From: Streptomyces pyxinae | Lineage (GTDB): Bacteria; Actinomycetota; Actinomycetes; Streptomycetales; Streptomycetaceae | Direction of reading: 5' to 3' | NCBI RefSeq assembly: GCF_024756275.1 | Contig: NZ_JANUGQ010000034.1 | Location: 1 to 64,000 of the forward strand | DNA length: 64,000 nt | The notes under the pieces: model-generated | Database searches by the model: none | Seen by the model: only the letters and a program-made list of their open reading frames with translations | Told to the model about the DNA's origin: nothing | Translations under genes and position numbers: made by a program | Shown: one piece after another, positions 55,164-63,890 of the stretch | Layout: each line of letters opens with the position of its first letter | Position numbering within the stretch: the first letter of the stretch is position 1

Positions 55164-55796
55164 ATGCAGCCCCTCCCGCTGTCCCGTCCTCTCTCCCCCG
55201 CTCCTCCTGATCCCGCCGCCGGAGGTGCGGCCCCGCTCACCACCGTCCCCGGGCCGTACGAAGTGCCGCCGTTCGCACCGCTGCGGGCGCGCGGAAGGCG
55301 AGCGGGGCTGCGCCGGGCGCTCCGGCGCGGTCGACGGGTGCTGGTGGCGCTGGTCGCCGCGGTGGCCGCCGCGCTCGCCGCCGCCGGGCTGCGCGGCCCC
55401 GACGACGGGGCCGGCCGGGCCGTGACGGCCGCGCCGAAGCCGGTGCGGAAGGCCGTCGCGCTGGTGTCGGCCCCGGTGCGGATCGCGGACGCCGAGACGG
55501 TCCGGCTGCTCCGCCCCGGCGACCGGGTGGACGTGATCGCGACGGGCCCGGCCGGCTCCCCGGGGCCTGCGGCCGTCCCGTTCCCGGGTGGTGCGGCCGT
55601 ACGGGGCCCGGCGGCCGGGGCCCGGGTGGTGGCGGCGGGGGTCCGGGTGGCCGAGGTCCCGAAGGCGCCGGGCGGCCCGGGGCCCGGCGGCGAGGGCGGG
55701 GGCGGCGCCCTGGTGGTGCTCTCGGTGCCGCGCCCGCAGGCGGTGGCGCTGGCGGGCGCGAGTGCCACGTCCCGGCTGGCGGTGGCCGTGTGCTGA
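55164..55796 (+). CDS. SAF-domain / RcpC-CpaB-like membrane protein
   Basis: 210 residues. Basic region RARGRRAGLRRALRRGRRVL, one membrane segment (VLVALVAAVAAALAAAGL), then a region that looks like a SAF/RcpC domain: AVALVSAPVRIADAETVRLL, RPGDRVDVIATGPAG, and VVAAGVRVAEVPKAPGG, VVLSVPRPQAVALAGASATS. RcpC/CpaB proteins help assemble Flp/Tad pili, but no other pilus gene lies nearby. ATG at 55164 chosen as the first Met before the Pro-rich start; the ribosome-binding site is weak. Confidence 0.75.
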   Translation: MQPLPLSRPLSPAPPDPAAGGAAPLTTVPGPYEVPPFAPLRARGRRAGLRRALRRGRRVLVALVAAVAAALAAAGLRGPDDGAGRAVTAAPKPVRKAVALVSAPVRIADAETVRLLRPGDRVDVIATGPAGSPGPAAVPFPGGAAVRGPAAGARVVAAGVRVAEVPKAPGGPGPGGEGGGGALVVLSVPRPQAVALAGASATSRLAVAVC

Positions 55797-55910
55797 GCCG
55801 CGTGCTGAGGCGGCGGGCGTACGCGACGGGCTGGTGGCGGCTCAGCGGCCGACAGGCGGCAGCGGCTCAGACGGCCGGCGGCGGCTCGGAGGCCGAGGAG
55901 CGGCAGCGGC

Positions 55911-56111
55911 TCAGAGGTGGTGCGGCGGCTTCTCGTCCAGGAAGCGGGCGAGGTCGGCGGCGGAGTCCGCGGGCGGCCGCTCGCCCCACCCGCGGTCGGT
56001 GTCGTCCGACGACTGCTGGTCCAGCGGGTCGTCGAAGACCAGGACCGGCTTCCGCGGCGGCGCCGGTTCCGGCCGGGTCGCGCGGGGCTCGGGGGTGGGG
56101 GTGTCGCTCAT
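55911..56111 (-). CDS. Small conserved hypothetical protein, 66 aa
   Basis: MSDTPTPEPRATRPEPAPPR begins a Pro-rich chain that ends with DSAADLARFLDEKPPHHL. No recognised domain; short proteins with this C-terminus are common in Streptomyces. TGGGGG precedes the ATG. Divergent from the SseB-like gene at 56220. Confidence 0.6.
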   Translation of the reverse strand: MSDTPTPEPRATRPEPAPPRKPVLVFDDPLDQQSSDDTDRGWGERPPADSAADLARFLDEKPPHHL

Positions 56112-56219
56112 GCCCCCAGCGTACGCCGGGCGGAGACACCGGCGGCCGGGCCACCGGGACCCGCCCCCGCCACGCGGCTTCGTTGCGAGCCGCGAACGCG
56201 GGCTGTGATGATGGAGCGC

Positions 56220-56885
56220 ATGTCTGACAACGGGGGCAGGGCGGGGGAACCGCCGCGCACGGTGCCACGCTCACGGCTGGCCGACCTGGCCGACCACGCC
56301 GGGGTGACGGAGCGACCACCGGCAGCGGATCCGGCAGCCGCGGCCGGTCCGGCGCCGGAACCCGAACCGGCAGCGGAACCCGCGGCGAATCCGGAACCGG
56401 CAGCGGCGGCGGCACCCGGGGATGCGGCGCCCACCACCGTGCCGGCCTCCGACGCCGGGGTGGCCGCGCGCCGCCGGGCGTTCGCGGAGCTGCTGGGCGA
56501 GTTCCGGCGTACGGCGGTGCTGGTGCCGCTCGGGGACGGCCCGGGCCCAGACGGCGAACGGGGTGAACGGGGTGAACAGAGCACACGCGGTGAACCGGGC
56601 CTGCTGACCGCCGACTTCAACGGCATCCGGTTCATCCTGGCGTTCTCCGACGAGCAGGCGCTGGCCCGCTATGCCCGGGCCCGGGGCGAGCAGGCCAGGG
56701 AGTGGACGTACCGGACGGTCCTGGGCGCCCGGCTGCTGGACGTGGCGGTGCCGGCGGCGGGGGTGCCCTGCGGAGTGGCGCTGGACTGCGCGGACGGGCC
56801 GGACGGCATGGTCTTCCCGCCGGTGCGCGGGATCGTGCCGGACGCGGCGGCGGTGGACATCGACGACGAGGGGGACGTGGCATGA
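56220..56885 (+). CDS. SseB-like N-terminal domain protein
   Basis: 221 residues. An Ala/Pro-rich linker (PAAAAGPAPEPEPAAEPAAN region) is followed by an SseB-type domain: FRRTAVLVPLGDGPG, LLTADFNGIRFILAFSDEQA, LARYARARGEQAREWTYRTV, then VPAAGVPCGVALDCADGPDG and MVFPPVRGIVPD. SseB-family proteins are frequent beside WXG100/ESX-type genes in Streptomyces. The ATG at 56220 is preferred; two ATGs at 56208-56213 are alternatives. Overlaps the next gene by ATGA. Confidence 0.8.
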   Translation: MSDNGGRAGEPPRTVPRSRLADLADHAGVTERPPAADPAAAAGPAPEPEPAAEPAANPEPAAAAAPGDAAPTTVPASDAGVAARRRAFAELLGEFRRTAVLVPLGDGPGPDGERGERGEQSTRGEPGLLTADFNGIRFILAFSDEQALARYARARGEQAREWTYRTVLGARLLDVAVPAAGVPCGVALDCADGPDGMVFPPVRGIVPDAAAVDIDDEGDVA

Positions 56886-57556
56886 CCGGCGGAGGCGGCA
56901 AGGACCTGAAGGCCGACGGCCTGCATCTGATCGCCAAGGGCCTGACCGAGGCGCTGGGCGAGCTGAAGGAACTGGGCATGGTCGGCACGGCCGGCGCCGG
57001 CCGGGGCTTCGGCGACCTGGCCCTGTCCGGCCTGGAGCTGGGCCACGAGGGGCTCACCGAGACCTTCTCCTCGTTCTGCGAGCGCTGGGAGTGGGGCGTG
57101 CGCTCCCTGGTCAACGAGGGCAATGCCTTCGCGGTGAAGACCGGACTGTCGGCCGGCACGTACTACGAGACCGAGCAGTACGTCGAGGGTTCCCTCAAGG
57201 TCGTCGCCAACGCGGCCGTCGGCAACCCGTACGCCTCCGAGGAGGAGGTCACCGGAAAGGGCTGGGGCGACATCGCCACCTCCGGGGCGCTGGGCGGCGC
57301 CGACTACAGCCAGGAGTCGTGGGAGAAGGCGATGTCCAACAGCGCCCAGGGGTGGAAGGACGCGGGACGGGACGTGATGACCTCCCACACCGTCGGCCTC
57401 GCCCCGGTCCCGGTCCCCGGGCTCAACCCGGAGAACCTGCACTCCGCCCTCGGTGTCTCGGACGCGGAGTACGACCGGATGCTGGACGACACCTTCGGGC
57501 CCTCCCCCGAGGCGCGTGCCGAGGCGGCCGAGCGGCAGCAGGGCGGTGCGGGCTGA
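56882..57556 (+). CDS. Helical WXG-like partner protein (function unknown)
   Basis: 224 residues, predicted mostly helical: LHLIAKGLTEALGELKELGM, SGLELGHEGLTETFSSFCER, WEWGVRSLVNEGNAFAVKTG. The WEWG motif recalls the WxG turn of WXG100 proteins. Conserved-looking C-terminus with ENLHSALGVSDAEYDRMLDD. It lies between the SseB-like protein and the RHS toxin, overlapping the first by four bases and the second by one. It may be the secretion partner or chaperone of the RHS protein; this is inference from order and shape. Confidence 0.72.
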   Translation: MTGGGGKDLKADGLHLIAKGLTEALGELKELGMVGTAGAGRGFGDLALSGLELGHEGLTETFSSFCERWEWGVRSLVNEGNAFAVKTGLSAGTYYETEQYVEGSLKVVANAAVGNPYASEEEVTGKGWGDIATSGALGGADYSQESWEKAMSNSAQGWKDAGRDVMTSHTVGLAPVPVPGLNPENLHSALGVSDAEYDRMLDDTFGPSPEARAEAAERQQGGAG

Positions 57557-60500
57557 TGGGACTGCTGGGGGATCTCGGGGACGGCATCAAGAGCGGTGTC
57601 AACAAGGGCCTGAGCATCGGTGAGGAGCTGATCGACGAGGGCAAGAAGAAGGTCGGTGAGGGGGTCGACTGGGTCACCGACAAGGCCGGTGACAAGCTGG
57701 ACGATGTCGGGCTGCACGGCGCCGCCGACGCGGTGGAGGACTGGGGCGACGGGGTCGCCTCCGACCTCGGGGCCACCCCCGGCGAGCAGCGGTTGGGCCA
57801 GACCGAGCAGGCCGACGAGCTGGTCCACGGCAAGCCGGCCGCCATCCGGGAGTCGGCCGGGCATCTGCGGGACTTCCACACCGCCTTCGGCCATGTCGGG
57901 GACGGCATGCGGAAGCTGGACTCCTCCAGCTGGCAGGGCGAGGCCGGTGACACCTTCCGCGCCAAGTTCGCCGTGCACCCGGTCAAGTGGGCGCAGGCGG
58001 CCGACGCCTGCGAGAAGGCGGCCGGGGCCCTGGAGGCGTACGCGGACACCGTCACCTGGGCACAGGAGCAGGCCGGGCAGGCCGTCGAGCTGTACCGGAA
58101 GGGCAAGCGTGCCTCCGAGGACGCCAAGGCCAGGGCGGCCGAGGCCAAGGCCGCCGGGGACGAGGCCGCCGGGGATCCGGCCCGCCGGAGCGAGCCCGTC
58201 ACCGACCCGGGCGAGGCCGACATGAAGGCGGCCCAGGACAGGCTGACCCGGGCCCGCGAGCAGCGCAACACCGCCGCCTCCACCGCCCAGTCCGCGGTGC
58301 GGGCGGCCCTGGCCCACGCCCCGGCCGAGCCCCCGCCGCTGGAGCGGCTGGGCGACAACCTGGCCGACGGCTACCAGGCGTACAACATGGAGCTGACCCA
58401 TCTCGGGGGCGGCATCCTCAAGGGCGGCGCCGGCCTGGTCAACTTCGCCCGGGGCCTGAACCCCGTGGACCCCTACAACCTGACCCACCCGGCGGAGTGC
58501 GCCCAGAACCTCTCCATGACGCTCTCCGGCCTGGTCTCCACCGCCGCCCACCCCGAGCGTGTCGTCACCGCCGCCGTCGACGGCTTCAAGAAGGACCCCT
58601 CCGAGTTCCTCGGCCGCCTCGTCCCCGAACTCATCGGCACCAAGGGCGCCGGCCTCGCCCGCGGCGGCCTCCGCCTGGCCGTCAAGGAAGGCACCGAGAC
58701 CGCCGCCTCCCAGGGCCTGCGCAACGGCCTGAAGACAGGCGCGGAAGAGGCCGCCTCCCCCGGAGCCCGCAACGGCGCACGGCACACGGTGGAGGAGGAA
58801 GCGGAGGACGTCTCCCGCCGGCCGGGCGAGAAGGTGTGCGAGAAGGACCCGGTCGATGTGGCGACCGGCCGGATGGTGCTGCCGGCCACCGATCTCTCTC
58901 TGCCGGCGAGCCTGCCCCTGGTCGTCAGGCGCCAGTTCGAGTCGTCGTACCGGCTGGGCGGCTGGTTCGGGCTGGCCTGGTCCTCCACGCTGGACCAGCG
59001 CCTGGAGATCGACGCGCAGGGCGTCGTCTTCGTCGGTGAGGACGGGCTGACGCTGGCCTATCCGCACCCGGCACCCGGGGTGCCGACGCTGCCCGGCCAC
59101 GGCCCCCGCTGGCCGCTGGACCGGGTGGACGGCGGCTACACCCTCACCGACCCCGGCTCCGGCGTGGTCCGCCACTTCGGCGAGCGCTCCGGCACCCTGG
59201 CGGTCATCGACCAGATCGACGACCGCAACGGCCACTGGATCACCTTCGAGTACGACGCGGACGGCGCGCCCCTCTCCCTCGCCCACAGCGGCGGCTACCA
59301 CGTCCGCGTCTCGACGGCGGAGGGCCGGGTCACCGCCCTCCATCTGGCCGGTGCGGCGCCGGACGGCGGGGACCAGGAGCTGATCCGCTACGGCCACACC
59401 GGCGGCCGGCTCACCGAGGTCGTCAACTCCTCCGGCCGTCCCACCCGCTTCGGCTACGACGACCGGGGCCGCATCACCTCCTGGACCGACTCCAACGACA
59501 GCCACTTCACCTACGCCTACGACGACCAGGACCGCTGCGTCCACCAGTCCGGTGCCGCCGGCCATCTGCGGTCGTCCTTCGCCTATGGACCGGCCGATCC
59601 GGAGACCGGCGAGCACACCACCACCGTCACGGACTCGCACGGCCACACCACCCGCTACCTGATCAACCGGCGCCGGCAGGTCGTCGCCCGGACGGACGCC
59701 CTCGGCGCGACCTCCCGCTACCGGCGCGACTTCCGCAACCGCCTGCTCTCCGAGACCGACGCCCTGGGGCACACCACGGCGCTCCACTACGACGAGACGG
59801 GCAACCTCCGGACGGTGACCCGCCCGGACGGCCGCCAGGCCCGGGCGGAGTACGACGACCTCGGTCTGCCGGTCAGGCTGGTCAACCCGGACGGCACGGT
59901 CGTCCGCCAGAGTTTCGACGAGCGCGGCAACCGCACCTCGGTCACCGACCCGGCGGGTCGGGTCACCCACCTCGCCTACGACGAGGCCGGCCATCTGACC
60001 AGCGTGACCGACCCGCTCGGCCACACCACCCGCATCGTGTCCGACCGGGCCGGGCTGCCGCTGACCGTCACCGACCCCCTGGGGGCGGTGACGCGCTACG
60101 ACCGGGACGCCTTCGGCCGACCGGTGGCGATCACCGACCCGACCGGTGCCACGACCCGGCTGGAGTGGACGGTCGAGGGCCGGCCGATCCGCCGCTCCAA
60201 CCCGGACGGCACCACGGAGGCCTGGACCTATGACGGCGAGGGCAACTGCACCACCCACACCGACCCCCTGGGCGGTGTGACCCGGTTCGAGTACACCCAC
60301 TTCGACCTGCTCACCGCCCGCACCGGCCCGGACGGCGTGCGCCACGAGTTCGGCCACGACACCGAGCTGCGGCTGGCCCGGGTCACCAACCCACAGGGAC
60401 TGACCTGGAGTTACCGCTACGACGCCACCGGCCGCCTGGCGGACGAGACCGACTTCGACGGCCGCACCCTGAGCTACGGCCACGATGCCGCCGGACGCCT

Positions 60501-62361
60501 GACCTCCCGCACCGACGCACTGGGCCGGACCATCGCGTTCGAGCGCAACGAGCTGGACCAGATCGTCCGCAAGGACGCCGCCGGGGCGGTGACCACCTAC
60601 GCCTACGACCTCACCGACCGGCTGGCCCAGGCCACCGGCCCGTACGGCAGCACGCTGACGGTGCTGCGGGACCGGTTCGGCCGGGTGCGCGAGGAGACGG
60701 TCGACGGCCGCCGGATGCGGTACTCGTACGACGAACTGGGCCGCCGTACGGGCCGCCGGACGCCGTCCGGGGCGACGACGAGCTGGTCGTACGACGCCGC
60801 CGGGCGCCGGGCCGGCATGCTGGCCTCGGGCCGGGCCGTCGACTTCACCTACGACGAGGCGGGCCAGGAGCTGAGCCGCCGCGTCGGCGGGACGCTCACC
60901 CTGGAGCACTCCTTCGACACCATGGGCCGCCTGAGCACTCAGGCGGTCACCGGCTCGGACGGCGCCCTCATCCAGCAGCGCGCCTACACCTACCGCGCCG
61001 ACGGCAATCTGACCGGCGTCGACGACCGGCTCGCCGGCTCCCGGCGCTTCGACCTCGACGCGGCGGGCCGCGTCACCGCGGTCCACGCGGCCGGCTGGAC
61101 CGAGACCTACGCCTACGACGAGGCCGGCAACCAGACCCGGGCGACCTGGCCGGCCGGTCACCCGGGCCAGGAGGCGGTGGGCGATCGGACGTACACCGGC
61201 ACCCGCATCACCCGCGCGGGCGATGTCCGCTACGAACACGACGCTCTCGGCCGCATCGTCCTCCGCCAGAAGACCCGGCTCTCCCGCAAGCCGGACACCT
61301 GGCGCTACGCGTGGGACGCCGAGGACCGCCTGGTCTCGGCCGTCACCCCGGACGGCAGCCGCTGGCGCTACACCTACGACGCCCTGGGCCGGCGCACCGC
61401 CAAGCTCCGCCTGTCGGCCGACGGGCAAACCGTCGTCGAGCAAGTGGTGTTCACCTGGGACGGCACCACCCTGTGCGAGCAGACCACCACCTCACCGGAG
61501 CTGCCGCACCCGGTCACCCTCACCTGGGACCACCAGGGCCTGCGCCCCCTCTCCCAGACGGAACGCATCACCGCCGCCGACGCCCCGCAAGAGGAAATCG
61601 ACTCCCGCTTCTTCGCCATCGTCACCGACCTCGTCGGCACACCCAGCGAACTCATCGACGAGCAGGGCGACATCGCCTGGCGCACCCGAAGCACCCTCTG
61701 GGGAACAACCGCCTGGGCGGCCGACAGCACCGCCTACACCCCCCTCCGCTTCCCCGGCCAGTACTACGACCCCGAAACCGGCCTCCACTACAACTACTTC
61801 CGCCACTACGACCCCGAAACCGCCCGCTACCTCACCCCCGACCCCCTGGGCCTCGCCCCGGCCCCCAACCCGGCCACGTATGTAACGAATCCCCTAATGT
61901 GGCTCGACCCTCATGGCCTGGCGCCGTGCCCCTTGAAACCACAGGACCGCCGGCCGCAGCCCAAATATGGGCTCGGGGAGGGCAATGAATGGGCCCGGAG
62001 TATTACCCAGAAAGGAAGGACCGACAACTCTCAGGTAATCTCTGGGCATGGTTTCTACGAATTCGGTGCGGGGGATGCAACCGTGCCGCCCGGAACGTGG
62101 TTGAAGTTCTACGTGGAGGACGGGAAACGCCTTAGCGATACGCTCGCCCACGAGATCGAGACAGGCACAAATCACCCGGTAGTCGAGACGTTCGGCCCTG
62201 GATCAAAAGTTCCCGACTACACTGTGGGCCCACCAACGGATCTCGCGATCAGCAGCAAGTCCATAACTGTAAACACGAACACGAGACTCAGTGAAATGAT
62301 GCACGACAGGATGGGACCCGTGCATGTCCTCATATGTCGTGAACACCTGAACCCCCGGTGA
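57556..62361 (+). CDS. Polymorphic RHS toxin with WXG-like N-terminus and variable C-terminal tip
   Basis: 1601 residues. (1) Helical N-terminus 1-320 with a WXG-like turn (SSSWQGEAG, Trp126) for type VII-like secretion. (2) Conserved VDVATGRMVLPATDLSLPAS at about 434, the start of a DUF6531-type region. (3) Dozens of RHS/YD repeats (YDDLGLPVRLVNPDGTVV, FDERGNRTSVTDPAGR and others) from about 620 to 1290, forming a shell. (4) RHS core PLRFPGQYYDPETGLHYNYF, ending GLAPCP near 1460. (5) A C-terminal domain (about 1461-1601) whose DNA is lower in GC. It contains VISGHGFYEFGAGDATVPPG and GPVHVLICREHL, resembling a Stv-like putative adhesin/toxin domain, by eye only. TGATG overlap with the preceding gene. 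Confidence 0.9.
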   Translation: MGLLGDLGDGIKSGVNKGLSIGEELIDEGKKKVGEGVDWVTDKAGDKLDDVGLHGAADAVEDWGDGVASDLGATPGEQRLGQTEQADELVHGKPAAIRESAGHLRDFHTAFGHVGDGMRKLDSSSWQGEAGDTFRAKFAVHPVKWAQAADACEKAAGALEAYADTVTWAQEQAGQAVELYRKGKRASEDAKARAAEAKAAGDEAAGDPARRSEPVTDPGEADMKAAQDRLTRAREQRNTAASTAQSAVRAALAHAPAEPPPLERLGDNLADGYQAYNMELTHLGGGILKGGAGLVNFARGLNPVDPYNLTHPAECAQNLSMTLSGLVSTAAHPERVVTAAVDGFKKDPSEFLGRLVPELIGTKGAGLARGGLRLAVKEGTETAASQGLRNGLKTGAEEAASPGARNGARHTVEEEAEDVSRRPGEKVCEKDPVDVATGRMVLPATDLSLPASLPLVVRRQFESSYRLGGWFGLAWSSTLDQRLEIDAQGVVFVGEDGLTLAYPHPAPGVPTLPGHGPRWPLDRVDGGYTLTDPGSGVVRHFGERSGTLAVIDQIDDRNGHWITFEYDADGAPLSLAHSGGYHVRVSTAEGRVTALHLAGAAPDGGDQELIRYGHTGGRLTEVVNSSGRPTRFGYDDRGRITSWTDSNDSHFTYAYDDQDRCVHQSGAAGHLRSSFAYGPADPETGEHTTTVTDSHGHTTRYLINRRRQVVARTDALGATSRYRRDFRNRLLSETDALGHTTALHYDETGNLRTVTRPDGRQARAEYDDLGLPVRLVNPDGTVVRQSFDERGNRTSVTDPAGRVTHLAYDEAGHLTSVTDPLGHTTRIVSDRAGLPLTVTDPLGAVTRYDRDAFGRPVAITDPTGATTRLEWTVEGRPIRRSNPDGTTEAWTYDGEGNCTTHTDPLGGVTRFEYTHFDLLTARTGPDGVRHEFGHDTELRLARVTNPQGLTWSYRYDATGRLADETDFDGRTLSYGHDAAGRLTSRTDALGRTIAFERNELDQIVRKDAAGAVTTYAYDLTDRLAQATGPYGSTLTVLRDRFGRVREETVDGRRMRYSYDELGRRTGRRTPSGATTSWSYDAAGRRAGMLASGRAVDFTYDEAGQELSRRVGGTLTLEHSFDTMGRLSTQAVTGSDGALIQQRAYTYRADGNLTGVDDRLAGSRRFDLDAAGRVTAVHAAGWTETYAYDEAGNQTRATWPAGHPGQEAVGDRTYTGTRITRAGDVRYEHDALGRIVLRQKTRLSRKPDTWRYAWDAEDRLVSAVTPDGSRWRYTYDALGRRTAKLRLSADGQTVVEQVVFTWDGTTLCEQTTTSPELPHPVTLTWDHQGLRPLSQTERITAADAPQEEIDSRFFAIVTDLVGTPSELIDEQGDIAWRTRSTLWGTTAWAADSTAYTPLRFPGQYYDPETGLHYNYFRHYDPETARYLTPDPLGLAPAPNPATYVTNPLMWLDPHGLAPCPLKPQDRRPQPKYGLGEGNEWARSITQKGRTDNSQVISGHGFYEFGAGDATVPPGTWLKFYVEDGKRLSDTLAHEIETGTNHPVVETFGPGSKVPDYTVGPPTDLAISSKSITVNTNTRLSEMMHDRMGPVHVLICREHLNPR

Positions 62362-62365
62362 GGAA

Positions 62366-62764
62366 ATGACCTATTACCCCGACCTCAGCCCTTACACATA
62401 CGATCCAACCGACAAAGAGATGTTGAATATCGGTTGGCTGTCACGCGAACACTCCTACCCCACAGGGGCCACACCCGATGGCCTAGTGTACGCACTGATC
62501 GAACTGGCGAAAAATAAGACAAACATGCAGCGCGGGATGCATTTTTGTGACCTGTGTCCAGATTTCGAAACTGCCCAGCTGCATACTTTCCGCGGCAAAG
62601 TTTTCATTGGCAGCGGTGAGATTCGCTTGACTGATCGACAAGGAGTCACTTTCTCGTCCCCAGCCATGATTGTCCATTACGTAGAAGATCACGCCTATCT
62701 GCCGCCGGAGGATTACTGCACTGCGGTTCTCTCGTCCACGAGAGGCACCCCCTCGACAGATTGA
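62366..62764 (+). CDS. Candidate immunity protein for the RHS toxin (DUF7919-like)
   Basis: 132 residues beginning MTYYPDLSPYTYDPTDKEML, a start I recall in small proteins annotated DUF7919 encoded beside polymorphic toxins. GTYPTGATPDGLVYALIEL-type central part, LHTFRGKVFIGSGEIRLTDR and VEDHAYLPPEDYCTAVL. The ATG lies four bases after the RHS stop, with GAGGAA before it. GC is as low as in the toxin tip, so both seem to have arrived together. Immunity function is inferred from position. Confidence 0.75.
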   Translation: MTYYPDLSPYTYDPTDKEMLNIGWLSREHSYPTGATPDGLVYALIELAKNKTNMQRGMHFCDLCPDFETAQLHTFRGKVFIGSGEIRLTDRQGVTFSSPAMIVHYVEDHAYLPPEDYCTAVLSSTRGTPSTD

Positions 62765-63173
62765 GACCTTGACGGCCACCTATCCGCCAGCACGCCACGT
62801 AAAGCGTAATGCAAAGGAGGCAGTCATCAAGGACCCATGCACGGCCGAACTCGGTCCACGCTTTCCTCAACAGCAGCGCCCACAGCCCTCCGGTCTGGCC
62901 GACACGCACTCTCTACCGATGCAAATCGGGCTGCTACGCCGAATTCGACTGGTCGAGTCCATCGATATGGCCGGTGTTCAGGTGACGCCAATTCTCGCCA
63001 TACGGGACATTCTCCTTCATCAGGGAACCCGGTGACCGCCTTGGGCAGGCGTTTGCGGAGGCAGGTGCGATTACTCAGAGAGGAGTGAACGGGTAGGTAT
63101 GCAACGCCCAACGCCCTTCGGTGCACCGAAGGTCAGCCGTGCGATCCCTCAGGCGTTGGCGGTGTACTGCGTG
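62765..63173. other. Region without a recognised gene after the immunity gene
   Basis: 409 bases of lower-GC DNA. A plus-strand frame (about 62769-63035) and others are open but without family similarity; GGAGG at 62817-62821 is not followed by a normal start codon. Could be remnants of older toxin tips. A perfect 18-bp palindrome lies at 63115-63132. Confidence 0.45.
63115..63132. terminator. 18-bp palindrome between the convergent immunity gene and EcsC-like gene
   Basis: CCTTCGGTGCACCGAAGG, perfect. Without a loop it may act as a hairpin (CCTTCGG/CCGAAGG with loop TGCA) and terminate transcription from both sides. Confidence 0.45.
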
Positions 63174-63863
63174 TCAGCTCTGCCAGGACACTGGGGGTGG
63201 ACCAAATGCACGACGAGCGGCCCTCACAGCTAAAGCGGCGGTAGCAGCGTTGGCGCCCCCACCAATTACGGCGCCGATACCGAACGGCGCCACTCGGCCG
63301 AGAACAATAATTCCCTGCTTGGTCCCGTATTTTGTGACGAAGTTCTTTCCCAAGATTTTGTTGATCTGACGCAACGTCTCAGCAGGCACCTTGGCGACAA
63401 CCTGACGTCCCCAGTGCTGCCCTGTCCGCTCGGCTACCTTACTAATGGTGGTGTAGCCGGTCCCGCCGAGCATGATTCCCATCACGATCGTTCGGCGGCG
63501 CTCGATCTCGTCGATGGGGACTCCGTGGACTTCGGCAATCGAGAGCGCGAAAAGGGTGCTCAGCTCAAGGGATGAGAGAGTCTCGCCCGCCGACAGCGCC
63601 AGAGCGACTCCCGTGCCGACGCCGGGCGCAGCTGCGGCTCCTCCAACCGCAGCGCCTGTCCCAGTCAAGGCGCTGACATACATCCGCTCCAGGGTTCGGA
63701 TCACCTGTGCCGGTGTCGCCGCCGCGTTCCGCTGGCGAGCCCGGTCAACGTTCTTGCGCACCACCGGGCTCTGCATGTTGATCGCCTTGTCCAGGAGATC
63801 AAGGACTCGCTGCCCACGTACAGCATCTGCCGGAACTGATCCGTCGGAGGCACCTGTTGCCAT
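63174..63863 (-). CDS. EcsC-like protein
   Basis: 229 residues. Helical region ALTGTGAAVGGAAAAPGVGT, VALALSAGETLSSLELSTLF, ALSIAEVHGVPIDEIERRRT and VMGIMLGGTGYTTISKVAER resembles the EcsC family, with an amphipathic/membrane-like hydrophobic central stretch. Function of EcsC proteins is not well defined. ATG 63863 is fixed by GAGGAG eight bases upstream; the frame runs to 63887. Moderate confidence in the family, good confidence that it is a gene. Confidence 0.65.
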   Translation of the reverse strand: MATGASDGSVPADAVRGQRVLDLLDKAINMQSPVVRKNVDRARQRNAAATPAQVIRTLERMYVSALTGTGAAVGGAAAAPGVGTGVALALSAGETLSSLELSTLFALSIAEVHGVPIDEIERRRTIVMGIMLGGTGYTTISKVAERTGQHWGRQVVAKVPAETLRQINKILGKNFVTKYGTKQGIIVLGRVAPFGIGAVIGGGANAATAALAVRAARRAFGPPPVSWQS

Positions 63864-63890
63864 GCCTTGAACTCCTCGAGTCGTCATGTT

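Noticed and set aside
57304..61443. 1379-codon minus-strand frame opposite the RHS gene
   Set aside because: Antisense shadow of the RHS repeats; Val/Gly-rich with no ribosome-binding site or motif.
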